Shown: positions 24,641 to 33,962, counted from the first letter of the stretch. The stretch is 64,000 nt of DNA from an uncultured Chlorobiaceae bacterium (GCA_903820085.1 CAIJGA010000030.1:1-64000); one strand, 5' to 3'. Numbers and translations: made by a program. Notes: a model not told the origin generated them from the letters alone.

Positions 24641-25063
24641 ATGGAAAGAACGCTTACCATCCTGAAACCGGACTGCGTCAAGAAGCAGCTTATCGGTGCC
24701 GTCATCGACCAAATTGAACGCGCTGGCTTCCGTGTTGTCGCCATGAAAAAAATCAAGCTTACGCAGGAAACTGCTGGTGAGTTTTATGCTGTACACCGTG
24801 AGCGCCCGTTTTTCGGCGAACTGGTAGAGTTCATGTCTTCAGGACCTTGTGTCCCGATTATTCTTGAAAAAGAGAATGCTGTGGCCGACTTCCGCACCCT
24901 GATCGGCGCAACTGATCCGGCTCAGGCTGATGCTGGCACCGTACGCAAGCTTTATGCTGACAGCAAGGGCGAAAACATCGTTCACGGTTCTGACTCTGCT
25001 GAGAACGCAACCATCGAGGCTGGATTTTTCTTCTCGGCTGAAGAAGTTGTCAGAAGCAACTGA
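24641..25063 (+). CDS. ndk: nucleoside diphosphate kinase
   Basis: A 140-residue Ndk, the usual length. The N-terminus [19 protein letters not shown], the central [14 protein letters not shown] and the active-site segment [12 protein letters not shown], with the phosphohistidine, are all intact. It transfers the gamma phosphate from ATP to other nucleoside diphosphates in the cytosol through a ping-pong mechanism. It is a single-gene unit: the divergent neighbour is the HTH regulator and an intrinsic terminator follows 19 bases after the stop. Confidence 0.97.
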   Translation: MERTLTILKPDCVKKQLIGAVIDQIERAGFRVVAMKKIKLTQETAGEFYAVHRERPFFGELVEFMSSGPCVPIILEKENAVADFRTLIGATDPAQADAGTVRKLYADSKGENIVHGSDSAENATIEAGFFFSAEEVVRSN

Positions 25064-25081
25064 GTACGGTACCCGAACAGC

Positions 25082-25112
25082 AAAAAAAAGCGACTGCAAG
25101 GTCGCTTTTTTT
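25082..25112 (+). terminator. intrinsic terminator after ndk
   Basis: A8-GCGAC-TGCAAG-GTCGC-T7: a 5-bp GC stem extended by A-T pairs with a hexaloop and a T run, about 20 bases after the ndk stop. The A run makes it usable on the minus strand too, but the convergent gene ends about 50 bases beyond it. Confidence 0.9.
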
Positions 25113-25164
25113 GTTGACGTTTTCACATCAGGCTTGAACTGTATTGGGAGTTCCGCTTACCAAC

Positions 25165-26244
25165 CTAAGGTTCAGCAGGTTTATCCCCTTTAATCTCAGA
25201 GAGATACTCACTGAAGGTTTCACCGTACATCTCCCATACTGTCATAAAAAGCGCCGCGACAATCGGGCCAAGAATAAAGCCGAAAACTCCGAACAAGCCT
25301 ATTCCGCCAAGTGTACCGAAAAAAATGAGCAGCTCGGGCATTTGCGTGTCGCGCCCGATCAGGATGGGACGCAAAATATTGTCGATCTGACCGACCACAA
25401 TGCTGCAGAAGAGGAGAACCCCTATAGCCTGGGGATACTGCCCGGTTGCGGCCAGATAGATGACGGCCGGAATCCAGACAAGCGCGGATCCCAGAACAGG
25501 CAGTACCGAAAGCACCGACATGATGGTACCCCAGAAAAGGGCACTGTCAATACCGGCAAAATGCAGGGCAAGGCCTGCAAGGGAGCCTTGCACAGCACCC
25601 ACGACCATGGTGCCTTTTATAGTTGCTCTGGTCACCGAGAGGAACTTGTCGAGCAACCGGTTCTGATCAGACCGTGTCAAGGGGAGGTAGGAGAGAAACT
25701 GTGCCAACAGCTGTTTTCCGTCCCTTAAAAAAAAGAACATGGTGTAGAGAAAAATAAAGAGCATAAAGAGGTCGTTGACCGCTGAATAGGTAAACGAGGA
25801 TATGGTGTTGAAAAGCATCGAACCGGTGTTACTGGCAACCTCTCCTGCTTTCTGAAATATATCCGAACGGTAGAGTTGGAGTTCAGGATAAAAAGAGAGC
25901 GTACGAAGTTGCTGGTCGAATGCACCTGGCTCCAGAATTTGCTGCTGAACCCAGGGTACGGCAATGCGACTTATCCTGATTGCCTGTTTGGCAACAATAC
26001 CGAGAAGCGCGGCAAAGGGAAGAAAAACAATAAGCAGCAGAGTGAGCATGGTCATGGAGGCGCTCAGGCTTTTGCGACCCCTGAACCAGCGCTCAAATCG
26101 GTTGAAAACCGGCATGGCAAGTGCCGAAAAAAGAGCCGCAAGCACAATAGCCATGAGAAAATAGCGGATCATGGCAAAAAAAATGGCCGAAAGAAAAAGA
26201 AGAAGAAAAAGAAGAATAAACTGGTTTGCTTTTATGCTGTTCAT
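25165..26244 (-). CDS. AI-2E (PerM) family membrane protein
   Basis: A 359-residue polytopic protein of the AI-2E transporter family (PF01594): two hydrophobic N-terminal helices, a long loop with amphipathic segments (about residues 90-150), and five C-terminal helices including GTIMSVLSVLPVLGSALVW, QIDNILRPILIGRDTQMPE and IFFGTLGGIGLFGVFGFILG, the last two being family signatures. Members are permeases, some exporting autoinducer-2, others Na/H antiporters; substrate is not predictable. The longest frame extends 61 codons further but overlaps rsmE; the ATG at 26244 (MNSIKANQF) just before the first helix is preferred. Confidence 0.85.
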   Translation of the reverse strand: MNSIKANQFILLFLLLFLSAIFFAMIRYFLMAIVLAALFSALAMPVFNRFERWFRGRKSLSASMTMLTLLLIVFLPFAALLGIVAKQAIRISRIAVPWVQQQILEPGAFDQQLRTLSFYPELQLYRSDIFQKAGEVASNTGSMLFNTISSFTYSAVNDLFMLFIFLYTMFFFLRDGKQLLAQFLSYLPLTRSDQNRLLDKFLSVTRATIKGTMVVGAVQGSLAGLALHFAGIDSALFWGTIMSVLSVLPVLGSALVWIPAVIYLAATGQYPQAIGVLLFCSIVVGQIDNILRPILIGRDTQMPELLIFFGTLGGIGLFGVFGFILGPIVAALFMTVWEMYGETFSEYLSEIKGDKPAEP

Positions 26245-26263
26245 GATCGTTTTTTTATGAGCG

Positions 26264-27007
26264 TTAAAACCATTCCGTGCGCTCCTCTCCAAGAAGCTGC
26301 GTACGAACCATAGCGACGGCGAAAATCCCGGCTGTTTCTGCCCTGAGAATGCTCTTGCCCAGAGATATTTCCCCAAAACCTGCGGCACGGGCCTCTTGCA
26401 CTTCACCGGCAGTGAACCCGCCTTCACCGCCGATCATGAATAAGATATTCTTGCCTGAACACTGCACCCCGGGAGCCGCCTCTGAAAGCTCATAGGGAAT
26501 CAGCTTGAGATCGAATCCCTGGAGTGCAAGAACCTTTTTGCATGACAACGGTTCAGTGAGCTGTGGCAGATAATGGCGTTTTGACTGCCTGGCCGCTGAA
26601 AGCATGATTGTTCTCCACCGGTTGAGCTTGCCCTGAATTTTTTCACTTGAAGGCTGAGAAATCGTCCGTGCCGTAATCATGGGAATGATAGACGTGACGC
26701 CAAGCTCGGTTGCCTTTTCGAGAAAGAGCTCAAACCGCTGGGGGGACTTGAGCAGGGAAAGGGCAACCGTCACTTCTGTTTTTGGTCGATCAATGCGGCT
26801 ATAGCCAAAAATTTCTCCCTGAAACGATGTTTTCCCGATATCCGATATGCTGACCTCGCAGCGCAAGCCTTTGCCATCGGTGACAAGAATACGCTCTCCT
26901 TTTTTTTTCCTCAGAACCCTTACAAGATGATGAAACTCATCACCATCGACCCTAAGGCTCCCGGAATCAAGATCAATGTTTTCTGTCGTGGTATAAAAGA
27001 GTTCCAT
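26264..27007 (-). CDS. rsmE: 16S rRNA m3U1498 methyltransferase
   Basis: A 247-residue SPOUT-class methyltransferase. The N-terminal PUA-like part contains GDEFHHLVRVLRKKKGE; the C-terminal knotted domain contains KATELGVTSIIPMI, SAARQSKRHYLPQL and the SAM-binding GGEGGFTAGEV followed by SLGKSILRAETA. It methylates U1498 of 16S rRNA on assembled 30S subunits. It lies 7 bases downstream of the comF-like gene and the two probably share a transcript. Confidence 0.93.
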   Translation of the reverse strand: MELFYTTTENIDLDSGSLRVDGDEFHHLVRVLRKKKGERILVTDGKGLRCEVSISDIGKTSFQGEIFGYSRIDRPKTEVTVALSLLKSPQRFELFLEKATELGVTSIIPMITARTISQPSSEKIQGKLNRWRTIMLSAARQSKRHYLPQLTEPLSCKKVLALQGFDLKLIPYELSEAAPGVQCSGKNILFMIGGEGGFTAGEVQEARAAGFGEISLGKSILRAETAGIFAVAMVRTQLLGEERTEWF

Positions 27008-27014
27008 ATGTTTT

Positions 27015-27707
27015 TTACTCCTTGATGGCTAACGCAACAGCAGCAAGAGAGACTTTTTCAGCCCCACCCTCCCGCAGTACTGAGGCAGCGGCAGCCATGG
27101 TTGCGCCGGTTGTTACAACATCATCGACAAGCAGCACATGACGGCCAACAGGGCCTTTGCGAAGCTGAAAGGCCCCTTCGGGATTTTTTTTCCGTTCCTG
27201 GGCAGAAAGTCCGGTCTGGGATACGGTATATCGTTTTCTGACCAAAAGCTCCCTCCGTAATGGTTTTTGCAGCGATTGAGCGAGACCTTCGGCAATTTTT
27301 TCGGACTGGTTATATGAGCGTTCCATTTTTTTCAGCGGGTGGAGTGGAACCGCCACGATGCAATCGATATCTCCAATATCCCCTGCTGAACGCATCCACT
27401 CGCCCAGTTGGGAACCGAAACTTTTGGCAATATTGAAGAGTCCTTCATATTTCATGGCATGAAGCACTTGCTGCAGCGAGCTCTTTTTATGAAACCGGTA
27501 AAGGCACCAACCCCGATCAAACAGAAATTTGTCACCAAAATGGGATCCAATGGTACGACGCAGCATCCCTTCCGCCTCGGAATGGCTGCTGAACGGATCA
27601 AATCCTGCCCGGCAGGAGCTGCAGCAGTACTGTTCCCCTGGAAGAAGACGTTTTTGGCAAAGGAGGCAAACGTGGGGAAAAAGGAGATGAAGCTGTTGAT
27701 CAAGCAT
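27015..27707 (-). CDS. ComF family phosphoribosyltransferase-like protein
   Basis: A 230-residue ComF/GntX-type protein. A four-cysteine zinc ribbon opens it (HVCLLCQKRLLPGEQYCCSSC) and a type I phosphoribosyltransferase fold follows, with the PRPP motif VLLVDDVVTTGATM near residues 188-201 and VPLHPLKKMERSYNQSEKIA. ComF acts in DNA uptake in competent bacteria, probably as a DNA-handling accessory at the cytoplasmic face; in non-competent bacteria the role is unclear. AGGAGG precedes the ATG. No other competence gene is adjacent. Confidence 0.88.
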   Translation of the reverse strand: MLDQQLHLLFPHVCLLCQKRLLPGEQYCCSSCRAGFDPFSSHSEAEGMLRRTIGSHFGDKFLFDRGWCLYRFHKKSSLQQVLHAMKYEGLFNIAKSFGSQLGEWMRSAGDIGDIDCIVAVPLHPLKKMERSYNQSEKIAEGLAQSLQKPLRRELLVRKRYTVSQTGLSAQERKKNPEGAFQLRKGPVGRHVLLVDDVVTTGATMAAAASVLREGGAEKVSLAAVALAIKE

Positions 27708-27728
27708 GGCAAACTCCTCCTGTTATGG

Positions 27729-28709
27729 TTAGCCGAAACATAAGGCTGCGGCGCCATACATGCCGGCCTTGTTGCCAAGATGCGCTGGCACCAGTTCAAG
27801 CCCTTCATGCATCGAAGGAAGGGTAGAGCGCCTGAGCTGATCGAGTGCAGGATCGAAAATGAAGGGGCCCGCGGCGGCAATTCCCCCACCGATCACAAAT
27901 TTTCTGATATCCATCAGAGCAGTAACATTTGCAAGTCCAACACCGAGAAGAGAGCCAATCCTCTGCCATACCGCAAGTGCAACAACATCACCATCCCTTG
28001 CCGCATGTTGAAGATTGCGCGGAGAAAGCTTTGTATAATCGTTACCGCACAGCAGGCCAACAGAGGAGCCTGACGGGCTGGCGTCAATCATTTGACAGGC
28101 AAGAGCAACAATAGCCTTTTTGCCGATAAGGCTTTCGAGTGTTCCCTGTATACCCGCATGAAGGGGCCCGTCAACAGCAATGATCATGAAGCCTACCTCA
28201 CCGGCTGTACCATGAGGACCACGATAGAGCTGCCTGTTGAGAACAATTCCTCCTCCGACACCGGTACCGAGGGTCACCATGAGAAAGTCCCTGAACTCAC
28301 GGCCGGCACCATAAACGGCTTCACCGAACGCTGCAACATTGGCATCATTATCGAGAAAAACCGGAATCGAAAGCCCCTCCTTTTCCCGCAACTTGTTCTG
28401 CAGTTCGTCTCGCAAGGGAAAAACCGTCCAGCCAGGAAGATTGGGCGGATAGCTCAGCACTCCTTTTTCGGCATCGACCGCACCCGGAGCTCCCAGACCG
28501 ACACCTGCAAAATCATCGGAAGCAAGAGTTTTGGAAGCGACATGATAAAGATCACCCACAATGGCTGCAAGCTGCCCGACAATCCCCATCGGCCCTGATG
28601 CTGTATCGGTAAGCATCCTCCTGTCGATCAGAATTCCACTCTCCTCACCAATTACGGCGGCTTTGATTCCCGTGCCTCCTAGATCTATGCCAATTGCCCA
28701 TCGTGACAT
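27729..28709 (-). CDS. ROK family sugar kinase, probably glucokinase
   Basis: A 326-residue ROK-family kinase starting MSRWAIGIDLGGTGIKAAV, with the ATP motif DLGGTGIK, the catalytic segment VFLDNDANVAAFGEAVYGAG and GTGVGGGIVLN. It should phosphorylate glucose or a related hexose in the cytosol. The usual ROK zinc motif C-x-C-G-x2-G-C-x-E is degenerate: the corresponding stretch reads HAGIQGTLESL, without cysteines. A TTG six codons upstream gives a longer frame but the ATG at 28709 fits homologues and follows AGAGAG. It is tightly packed between lpxA and the comF-like gene. Confidence 0.8.
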   Translation of the reverse strand: MSRWAIGIDLGGTGIKAAVIGEESGILIDRRMLTDTASGPMGIVGQLAAIVGDLYHVASKTLASDDFAGVGLGAPGAVDAEKGVLSYPPNLPGWTVFPLRDELQNKLREKEGLSIPVFLDNDANVAAFGEAVYGAGREFRDFLMVTLGTGVGGGIVLNRQLYRGPHGTAGEVGFMIIAVDGPLHAGIQGTLESLIGKKAIVALACQMIDASPSGSSVGLLCGNDYTKLSPRNLQHAARDGDVVALAVWQRIGSLLGVGLANVTALMDIRKFVIGGGIAAAGPFIFDPALDQLRRSTLPSMHEGLELVPAHLGNKAGMYGAAALCFG

Positions 28710-28727
28710 TGAGCTCTCTCTTTTCAA

Positions 28728-29525
28728 TTAGTTTTTAAATGGCTTGATAAATTTCCGTCCATGAACGCTTGAAGCAAAAAAGTCAAGAATCTCGATAATT
28801 TCCGGTTCCTGGGGGAGTTCCGATTTCACCTTTTCAATGCCGTTGGCAAGCAGAAGTCCGGATTGAAAAAGGATCCGGTAGGCATCTTTAATGAGTGTTA
28901 TCTTTTCGGAAGAGAACCCCCGCCGTTTCAGTCCAATGGCATTAAGACCCTCGTAGCGGAATGTTTCATTCCCTGAACCCATGACAAACGGCGGCACATC
29001 AAGCGTAATTCTTGAGAGTCCACCGAGCATGGAAAAGCGGCCGATGCGAACAAACTGGTGCACTGCGGCAAGTCCTCCGATCACCACATAATCACCAACC
29101 TCACAATGGCCGCCGAACGGGACGCAATTTGCAATCACCACATGATTGCCGATCACACAATCATGGCCTACATGGGAATAAGCCATAAAGAGATTATCAG
29201 AACCGATAACGGTTTTTCCGCTCGCACTTGTACCGCGGTTAAGGGTAACACACTCTCGGATAACATTGCGGTCACCAATATAAAGATAGGTCTTCTCACC
29301 GGAAAATTTGAGAGACTGGGGCTCAGTAGCAAGCACAGCTCCTGAATAGATTTTGCATGAACGGCCAATTCGAGCGCCGGAGGCAATGTGGACGTGAGGC
29401 CATATTGTGGTGCCGTCACCGATTTCCACGTCTTCCTCAATAACCGTGTAGGGACCTACGGTAACGCCTTCGCCGAGAATGGCACTCTGACCGATCACGG
29501 CTGTTGGATGTATAGTTCTTTGCAT
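28728..29525 (-). CDS. lpxA: acyl-[ACP]-UDP-N-acetylglucosamine O-acyltransferase
   Basis: A 265-residue left-handed beta-helix enzyme, the usual LpxA length. Hexapeptide repeats run from residue 3 to about 190 (IHPTAVIGQSAILGEGVTVG onward), with the catalytic-loop region NLFMAYSHVGHDCVIGNHV and the RYEGLNAIGLKRRGFS segment that starts the C-terminal helical domain. It performs the first step of lipid A synthesis, acylating UDP-GlcNAc at the 3-OH in the cytosol. It lies between the ROK kinase and a DUF2723 membrane protein, 5 bases after the latter. Confidence 0.96.
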   Translation of the reverse strand: MQRTIHPTAVIGQSAILGEGVTVGPYTVIEEDVEIGDGTTIWPHVHIASGARIGRSCKIYSGAVLATEPQSLKFSGEKTYLYIGDRNVIRECVTLNRGTSASGKTVIGSDNLFMAYSHVGHDCVIGNHVVIANCVPFGGHCEVGDYVVIGGLAAVHQFVRIGRFSMLGGLSRITLDVPPFVMGSGNETFRYEGLNAIGLKRRGFSSEKITLIKDAYRILFQSGLLLANGIEKVKSELPQEPEIIEILDFFASSVHGRKFIKPFKN

Positions 29526-29530
29526 GGTAT

Positions 29531-32176
29531 TTATTCCTTCATTGATTCAAACTCGTCTATCAGCTTTGGTTGTTTCAATTCTCTGGCAAGTGACTCAATG
29601 ATCCGCTTTGCATCATCTTTGCGGCCAATGTCACGATATGCCCTTGCAAGAACATAGTAAAGGCGAGGATCAGAGGCCAGCGATGCGTGACTGCCCAATT
29701 TTTCCAGATAGCTGATATACTCGGTGGTTTTCTGCTTTTCTCCAAGGCGAACGTAAAGGGCAATCACAGAACCGGCAAGTTCAGGATTCAGCGGATACTG
29801 CGCGAGAGGAAAGAGCCTGGCTGAGGTATCAAGTACATGCCGCGCAAGGGTTCCGCGCCGGAGAGTCCGTTTAGGGCCCGAAGTACCATGTACAGCTAGA
29901 GCTCCTTCCGGATCAGCCGCAAGTTCAAGGGCAAGACGAACAAAGAGGGGCGTATAGTTGCCGCAAAGCCTCCGTGACGTCTCTTCAAGATTGACCTGAG
30001 GGTTATTCAAATTACGGTAACGGTAAACCTCCACAAGATTGCGGTATAGCAGCGCCGGATCAACAAAGCTCATCGGATCGGGACTTTTGAGCGGCACCAC
30101 CTTATAGGCAAGACCATCAAGACGCAGATAGTTTTCAAGGCCGATCATGCTTTCAGGATCAACCGTCAAGGCAAAATAGACCGGCCGCCGGGCAAAGTTG
30201 TTCATCAGAATCTCATAAACAGCAATATCCTGCGGGCGAAGATAGCCCTGGCCATCATAGGTCAATCCGGGCTTCAGAAGCCATTTTATGGTGTCAAGCG
30301 GCTCGGAGGGCAGCGAAATACCATGAAGACGGGAGTCACGCAAGAGCTGCTGACGGGCGGCCAATGAAGGAAGCTCTGCATCAACAGAGTCAATGGGGAC
30401 ATAGGTAATATCGGCTAACTCGCCGTCACTCATACTGAATCCAACCGGCTTTGCCCCACGAGGGCTGCTGTTTTTCAACTGGTCAAGATACCAGCCTGTA
30501 TTGGCAAGACTCAGGTTGACAACACGTATATCAGTCCTGATCCGTTCAACCTCCTGCAGGTACCATAACGGAAAGGTATCGTTGTCGCCATTGGTAAAAA
30601 GAATGGCATCTTTGTCACAGCTCTGCAGCAGATTCCATGCCCAGTCCCACGGAACATAGTTGCCCGAACGGTCGTGCACCCTGTAATTTGCCCAAAGCAT
30701 CCTGCCATTGATGAATAGAACACCAGACGCAACCGTCAGTACGGCAAGCAGCATCTGCTTTCGGGAGCTGGCAAGTTTCAATCGCTCTCCAAGCAACTGC
30801 CAGATGCTTTCGACCCCGATCCCTATCCAGAGGGCAAAAGCAAAAAAGCTGCCGGCATAGCTGTAATCCCGCTCTCTCGGCTGAGGTTCAGTCTGGTTGA
30901 GATAGATAACAAGCGCGGCTCCGGTCAGCACAAAAAGGGCGGTAACAACCAGCCCCATTTTCCACTCGCGCCTGAAATGGGTTATCGCTCCGACCAGCCC
31001 CACAAGGAAAGGAATACCCCAGAGTACCGACCAGTCAATTTCTGCACCCTCCATATCATGCTGACGTCCTATAAACTGCCAGCCAAAATAACGGAAGTAC
31101 ATCTTGTTCATCTGGTAGGTGAGAAAATAGTCGAGATCACTCGAATACTTCTGGTAGAAGTACTGATGTACCGGCTCGGGTGACCAGCGTCTCGGCCAGA
31201 GAGGCATATCACCGTACTGGTCGCGGTTGAGGTAGGAGAAAAAGGTCGCGGTTGAGGAGGGATTATTTTCGTTGATAGGCGGCCCTGCCTGTGCCCGGAC
31301 ATAGATCATGCCGTAGGAGGTATAGCCGATCATGATGAGAAAAAGCGACATCAGGAGGGTATTCATGAGCGCCTTGCGATGCTTGTGTGAATACCATGTG
31401 GCATAGCCGAGCAGAGCAAGAAAAAGCAGGAATCCCCGCCATGAGGTCAGTTGCAGCAGAATCGGAAGTCCTTTAATGACAACAATATAGATCAGGAAAA
31501 ACAGTCCGGATGACGAAGCAACGAGCAGAACGAAGGAGAGAACGGTGACCTTGTATTTTTTGAAATAATACATCAGCGCGACGGCAAAAACTGCAAGCAG
31601 GCTGAGAAGGTGCACACCGATTGAAAGTCCTATCACGTACATGACGAGCATCAGCCACCGTTCGTGGCCGGGTTTTGGCTCCTCTTCGTACCAGCGGAGA
31701 ATGAGCCAGACAACCAGGGCTGTAAACAACGATGAGAGCGCATAGACCTCCGCTTCGACAGCGTTAAACCAGAAGCTGTCGGAAAGGGCTAAGGCAAACG
31801 CCCCGATAACAGCCCCACCGTAGGCTGATATCTTTTCTCCGGTGCTCCAGAGGTCTGGATCACGCTTGCGGTACATGATGATCAGCCGTACCGTGACGAG
31901 GTAGGTCAGCATGACGGTTGCGGCACTTGCAAGGGTACTGATCAGGTTAACCCTTGCCCCCGTATCACTGAAAAAGGGAATCATGGAAAAGAGGCGTCCG
32001 AGCAACAGAAAAAGCGGTGCTCCGGGAGGATGAGGAATCCCGAGGGTATAGGCTGTTGCAATAAACTCTCCGCAATCCCAGAATGAAAAAGTGGGAGCCA
32101 TGGTGCGGAGATATAAAACTTCAGCGGCAAGAAAAAGAACGGCAGCAAGTGTGCGGTTAATCGTCCGGTGTGTCAT
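29531..32176 (-). CDS. DUF2723 (TMEM260-like) membrane protein with TPR-like C-terminus
   Basis: An 881-residue polytopic protein. The N-terminal third matches DUF2723: LYLRTMAPTFSFWDCGEFI, TAYTLGIPHPPGAPLFLLLG, then many membrane helices to about residue 490. The middle part is a soluble domain (TNGDNDTFPLWYLQEVERIR, DIRVVNLSLANTGWYLDQLK), and the end (about 790-881) looks like TPR-type helices. The family is related to the human protein O-mannosyltransferase TMEM260 and to GT-C transferases, with the early aspartate/glutamate DCGEF as likely catalytic motif; bacterial substrates are unknown. The longest frame starts 40 codons earlier but overlaps hemW; the ATG at 32176 (MTHRTINRT) is used. 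Confidence 0.85.
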   Translation of the reverse strand: MTHRTINRTLAAVLFLAAEVLYLRTMAPTFSFWDCGEFIATAYTLGIPHPPGAPLFLLLGRLFSMIPFFSDTGARVNLISTLASAATVMLTYLVTVRLIIMYRKRDPDLWSTGEKISAYGGAVIGAFALALSDSFWFNAVEAEVYALSSLFTALVVWLILRWYEEEPKPGHERWLMLVMYVIGLSIGVHLLSLLAVFAVALMYYFKKYKVTVLSFVLLVASSSGLFFLIYIVVIKGLPILLQLTSWRGFLLFLALLGYATWYSHKHRKALMNTLLMSLFLIMIGYTSYGMIYVRAQAGPPINENNPSSTATFFSYLNRDQYGDMPLWPRRWSPEPVHQYFYQKYSSDLDYFLTYQMNKMYFRYFGWQFIGRQHDMEGAEIDWSVLWGIPFLVGLVGAITHFRREWKMGLVVTALFVLTGAALVIYLNQTEPQPRERDYSYAGSFFAFALWIGIGVESIWQLLGERLKLASSRKQMLLAVLTVASGVLFINGRMLWANYRVHDRSGNYVPWDWAWNLLQSCDKDAILFTNGDNDTFPLWYLQEVERIRTDIRVVNLSLANTGWYLDQLKNSSPRGAKPVGFSMSDGELADITYVPIDSVDAELPSLAARQQLLRDSRLHGISLPSEPLDTIKWLLKPGLTYDGQGYLRPQDIAVYEILMNNFARRPVYFALTVDPESMIGLENYLRLDGLAYKVVPLKSPDPMSFVDPALLYRNLVEVYRYRNLNNPQVNLEETSRRLCGNYTPLFVRLALELAADPEGALAVHGTSGPKRTLRRGTLARHVLDTSARLFPLAQYPLNPELAGSVIALYVRLGEKQKTTEYISYLEKLGSHASLASDPRLYYVLARAYRDIGRKDDAKRIIESLARELKQPKLIDEFESMKE

Positions 32177-32205
32177 AGGTGCAACGTGCTCTGAAGTATT
32201 GGATT

Positions 32206-33330
32206 TTATCCGAAAATGAACTTTTCGGCAATGAGATCTGCAAACAAAAAACCTTTTTCGGTCAGATAAAGACGCCCTTCCTGTTGTTCTATCCATCCAC
32301 TCTCTTCAAATCGGGTAATCGACTGCAGGCGGCTGTGCCCTAATTTATTTTCTTTTCGCAAAAAATCAACATCCAGACCGCTGTTTATTCGAAGTGAGAG
32401 AAAAACCTGCTCCGTAAAGCGTTCCTCAGCCGACAACTCTTCATGAAAAGCAACCGCATTTGCTGGAGCGCCAAGATATCGCACGAGGCTTGAAACATTT
32501 GCCGTGCGCACCTCACTCTCTTCCGAGACGAAAAAGCTGTGTGCAGAAGGGCCGAACCCTACATAGGGCTCGCGCTTCCATGTAGCCAGATTGTAGCGGG
32601 AATGGTAACCTGGCAGAGAGAAATTTGAGACTTCGTAATGGTTGTATCCATTTAGCAACAGTTCGCTCTGGGCACGTTCAAAGAGAGTGGCCTGTACGGC
32701 ATCGTCAGGAACGGTAACCATCCCTTTTGCTATCTTCCGGTGAAGGATGGTCTTCGGTTCTACCGACAGCATATAGACCGAAATATGATGGGGGCGCAGA
32801 GAGAGGGCCTTATCCAGATCGGCCGACCAGATCGAAAGATTCTCTCCGGGAACTCCACAGATGAGATCAACACTGACCGATTCAAAACGCTGAAGCGCAC
32901 CGACCGTTACCTGTTGCGCCTGAAGTGCGGTATGCGCCCGGCCAAGCACGTGCAGTTTTTCCGGCAGAAACGATTGGGCACCTATGCTGAGCCTCGTTAT
33001 GCCCGCTGCACGAAGCTCATCCATTTTCTTTCCATCAAGATCTTCAGGATTGGCCTCGAGAGCTATTTCAATATCAGGAGAAAAGCTGCACATGCCGGCG
33101 ATACCCTCAAGCCATGCAGCCAGGTAGTGCACTGGTACCATCGACGGAGTACCTCCGCCGATGTGAATAGCGCCAACCCTCTTCCCTTTCAGATCGGCGG
33201 AGCGCGATGCGGTTTCAAGGGAAAGTGCGCTGAAAAATGCATCAATGTGCTCAGTGCCCGTCACCAGATAAAAATCACAGTAGGAGCAGCGCGCCTTGCA
33301 GAATGGGATATGGAGATAAAGAGTCAGCAT
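32206..33330 (-). CDS. hemW: radical SAM heme chaperone HemW
   Basis: A 374-residue protein of the HemW/HemN-like family. The radical-SAM motif is CKARCSYCDF (Cys11, Cys15, Cys18), preceded by LYLHIPF, and GGGTPSMVP and SIGAQSF are conserved. The C-terminal HemN domain (about 290-370) has YLTEKGFLFADLI. HemW proteins insert heme into respiratory proteins and lack coproporphyrinogen oxidase activity in tested cases, though they are often annotated as oxygen-independent HemN. The shorter length and the CxxxCxxC without the HemN-specific extra residues support HemW. A 30-base gap separates it from the DUF2723 gene downstream. Confidence 0.85.
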   Translation of the reverse strand: MLTLYLHIPFCKARCSYCDFYLVTGTEHIDAFFSALSLETASRSADLKGKRVGAIHIGGGTPSMVPVHYLAAWLEGIAGMCSFSPDIEIALEANPEDLDGKKMDELRAAGITRLSIGAQSFLPEKLHVLGRAHTALQAQQVTVGALQRFESVSVDLICGVPGENLSIWSADLDKALSLRPHHISVYMLSVEPKTILHRKIAKGMVTVPDDAVQATLFERAQSELLLNGYNHYEVSNFSLPGYHSRYNLATWKREPYVGFGPSAHSFFVSEESEVRTANVSSLVRYLGAPANAVAFHEELSAEERFTEQVFLSLRINSGLDVDFLRKENKLGHSRLQSITRFEESGWIEQQEGRLYLTEKGFLFADLIAEKFIFG

Positions 33331-33366
33331 GACCGGAAGAGGCTGACATAAGTGAGAGAAGGCAGA

Positions 33367-33957
33367 TCAGGAAAAGGCAAGAATATGCTCCGTAACGGCT
33401 TGATAAAGATCGTCCGCCACAAATTCGGGAATGATGTTTCTCGTCCGGCAAAGTTCTTCTTCATTGTGTCCGGTACGTACCAGCACAGGTCGGAGCCCTG
33501 CACGCAGACCGCACTCAACATCAAGTGTTTTATCGCCGACAAAAAATGATGCGCTTCGGTCAACAATAAACCCTTCGGCTAAATAATCCTTGATGGCCAG
33601 TTCAACCATTCCCGTTGCCGGTTTGCGAAAATCAATAAAACGGTCATATTCGGGATGAGGGTATTCGGGATGAAAAGGACAATAATAGCAGCGGTCAAAC
33701 CCTGCGTTTTTGGCTGCAAGCAGTTCATTGAGATAACGGTTCACCTCTTCTACCTGCCCGATCGTAGCGATGCCCCGGGCAATCCCTGCCTGGTTACTTA
33801 CAATGACAATACGGAACCCGGCACGCTTTGCAAGGGCAATAGCATCATCAGAACGATCAATCAGCTTCAACTGCTCTTTCAGGAAAACATAGGAGCCGGT
33901 GTCCTGATTTATGGTGCCGTCCCGGTCAAGAAACAGAACCTTTATTGTCTGCACCAT
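33367..33957 (-). CDS. HAD-IIIA phosphatase, GmhB-like
   Basis: A 196-residue HAD phosphatase. Motif I is LFLDRDGTIN, motif II IVIVSNQAGIARG, motif III region CPFHPEYPHPEYDR and FRKPATGMVE, and motif IV FFVGDKTLDVECG. This resembles D-glycero-D-manno-heptose-1,7-bisphosphate 7-phosphatase and the histidinol phosphatase domain. The zinc-binding set is incomplete: the first Cys-His part (CPFHP) is present but the later C-x-C before RKP is replaced by DF, so metal binding and substrate may differ. The ATG at 33957 is used over a GTG two codons upstream that overlaps the glgA stop. No heptose genes are adjacent. Confidence 0.72.
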   Translation of the reverse strand: MVQTIKVLFLDRDGTINQDTGSYVFLKEQLKLIDRSDDAIALAKRAGFRIVIVSNQAGIARGIATIGQVEEVNRYLNELLAAKNAGFDRCYYCPFHPEYPHPEYDRFIDFRKPATGMVELAIKDYLAEGFIVDRSASFFVGDKTLDVECGLRAGLRPVLVRTGHNEEELCRTRNIIPEFVADDLYQAVTEHILAFS

Positions 33958-33962
33958 AGTCA

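Noticed and set aside
26245-26427. 61-codon N-terminal extension of the AI-2E-type permease
   Set aside because: It overlaps the well-defined rsmE C-terminus and adds no membrane or family sequence; the internal ATG at 26244 fits the family.
32177-32296. 40-codon N-terminal extension of the DUF2723 protein
   Set aside because: It overlaps the hemW 3' end; homologues start close to the first membrane helix.
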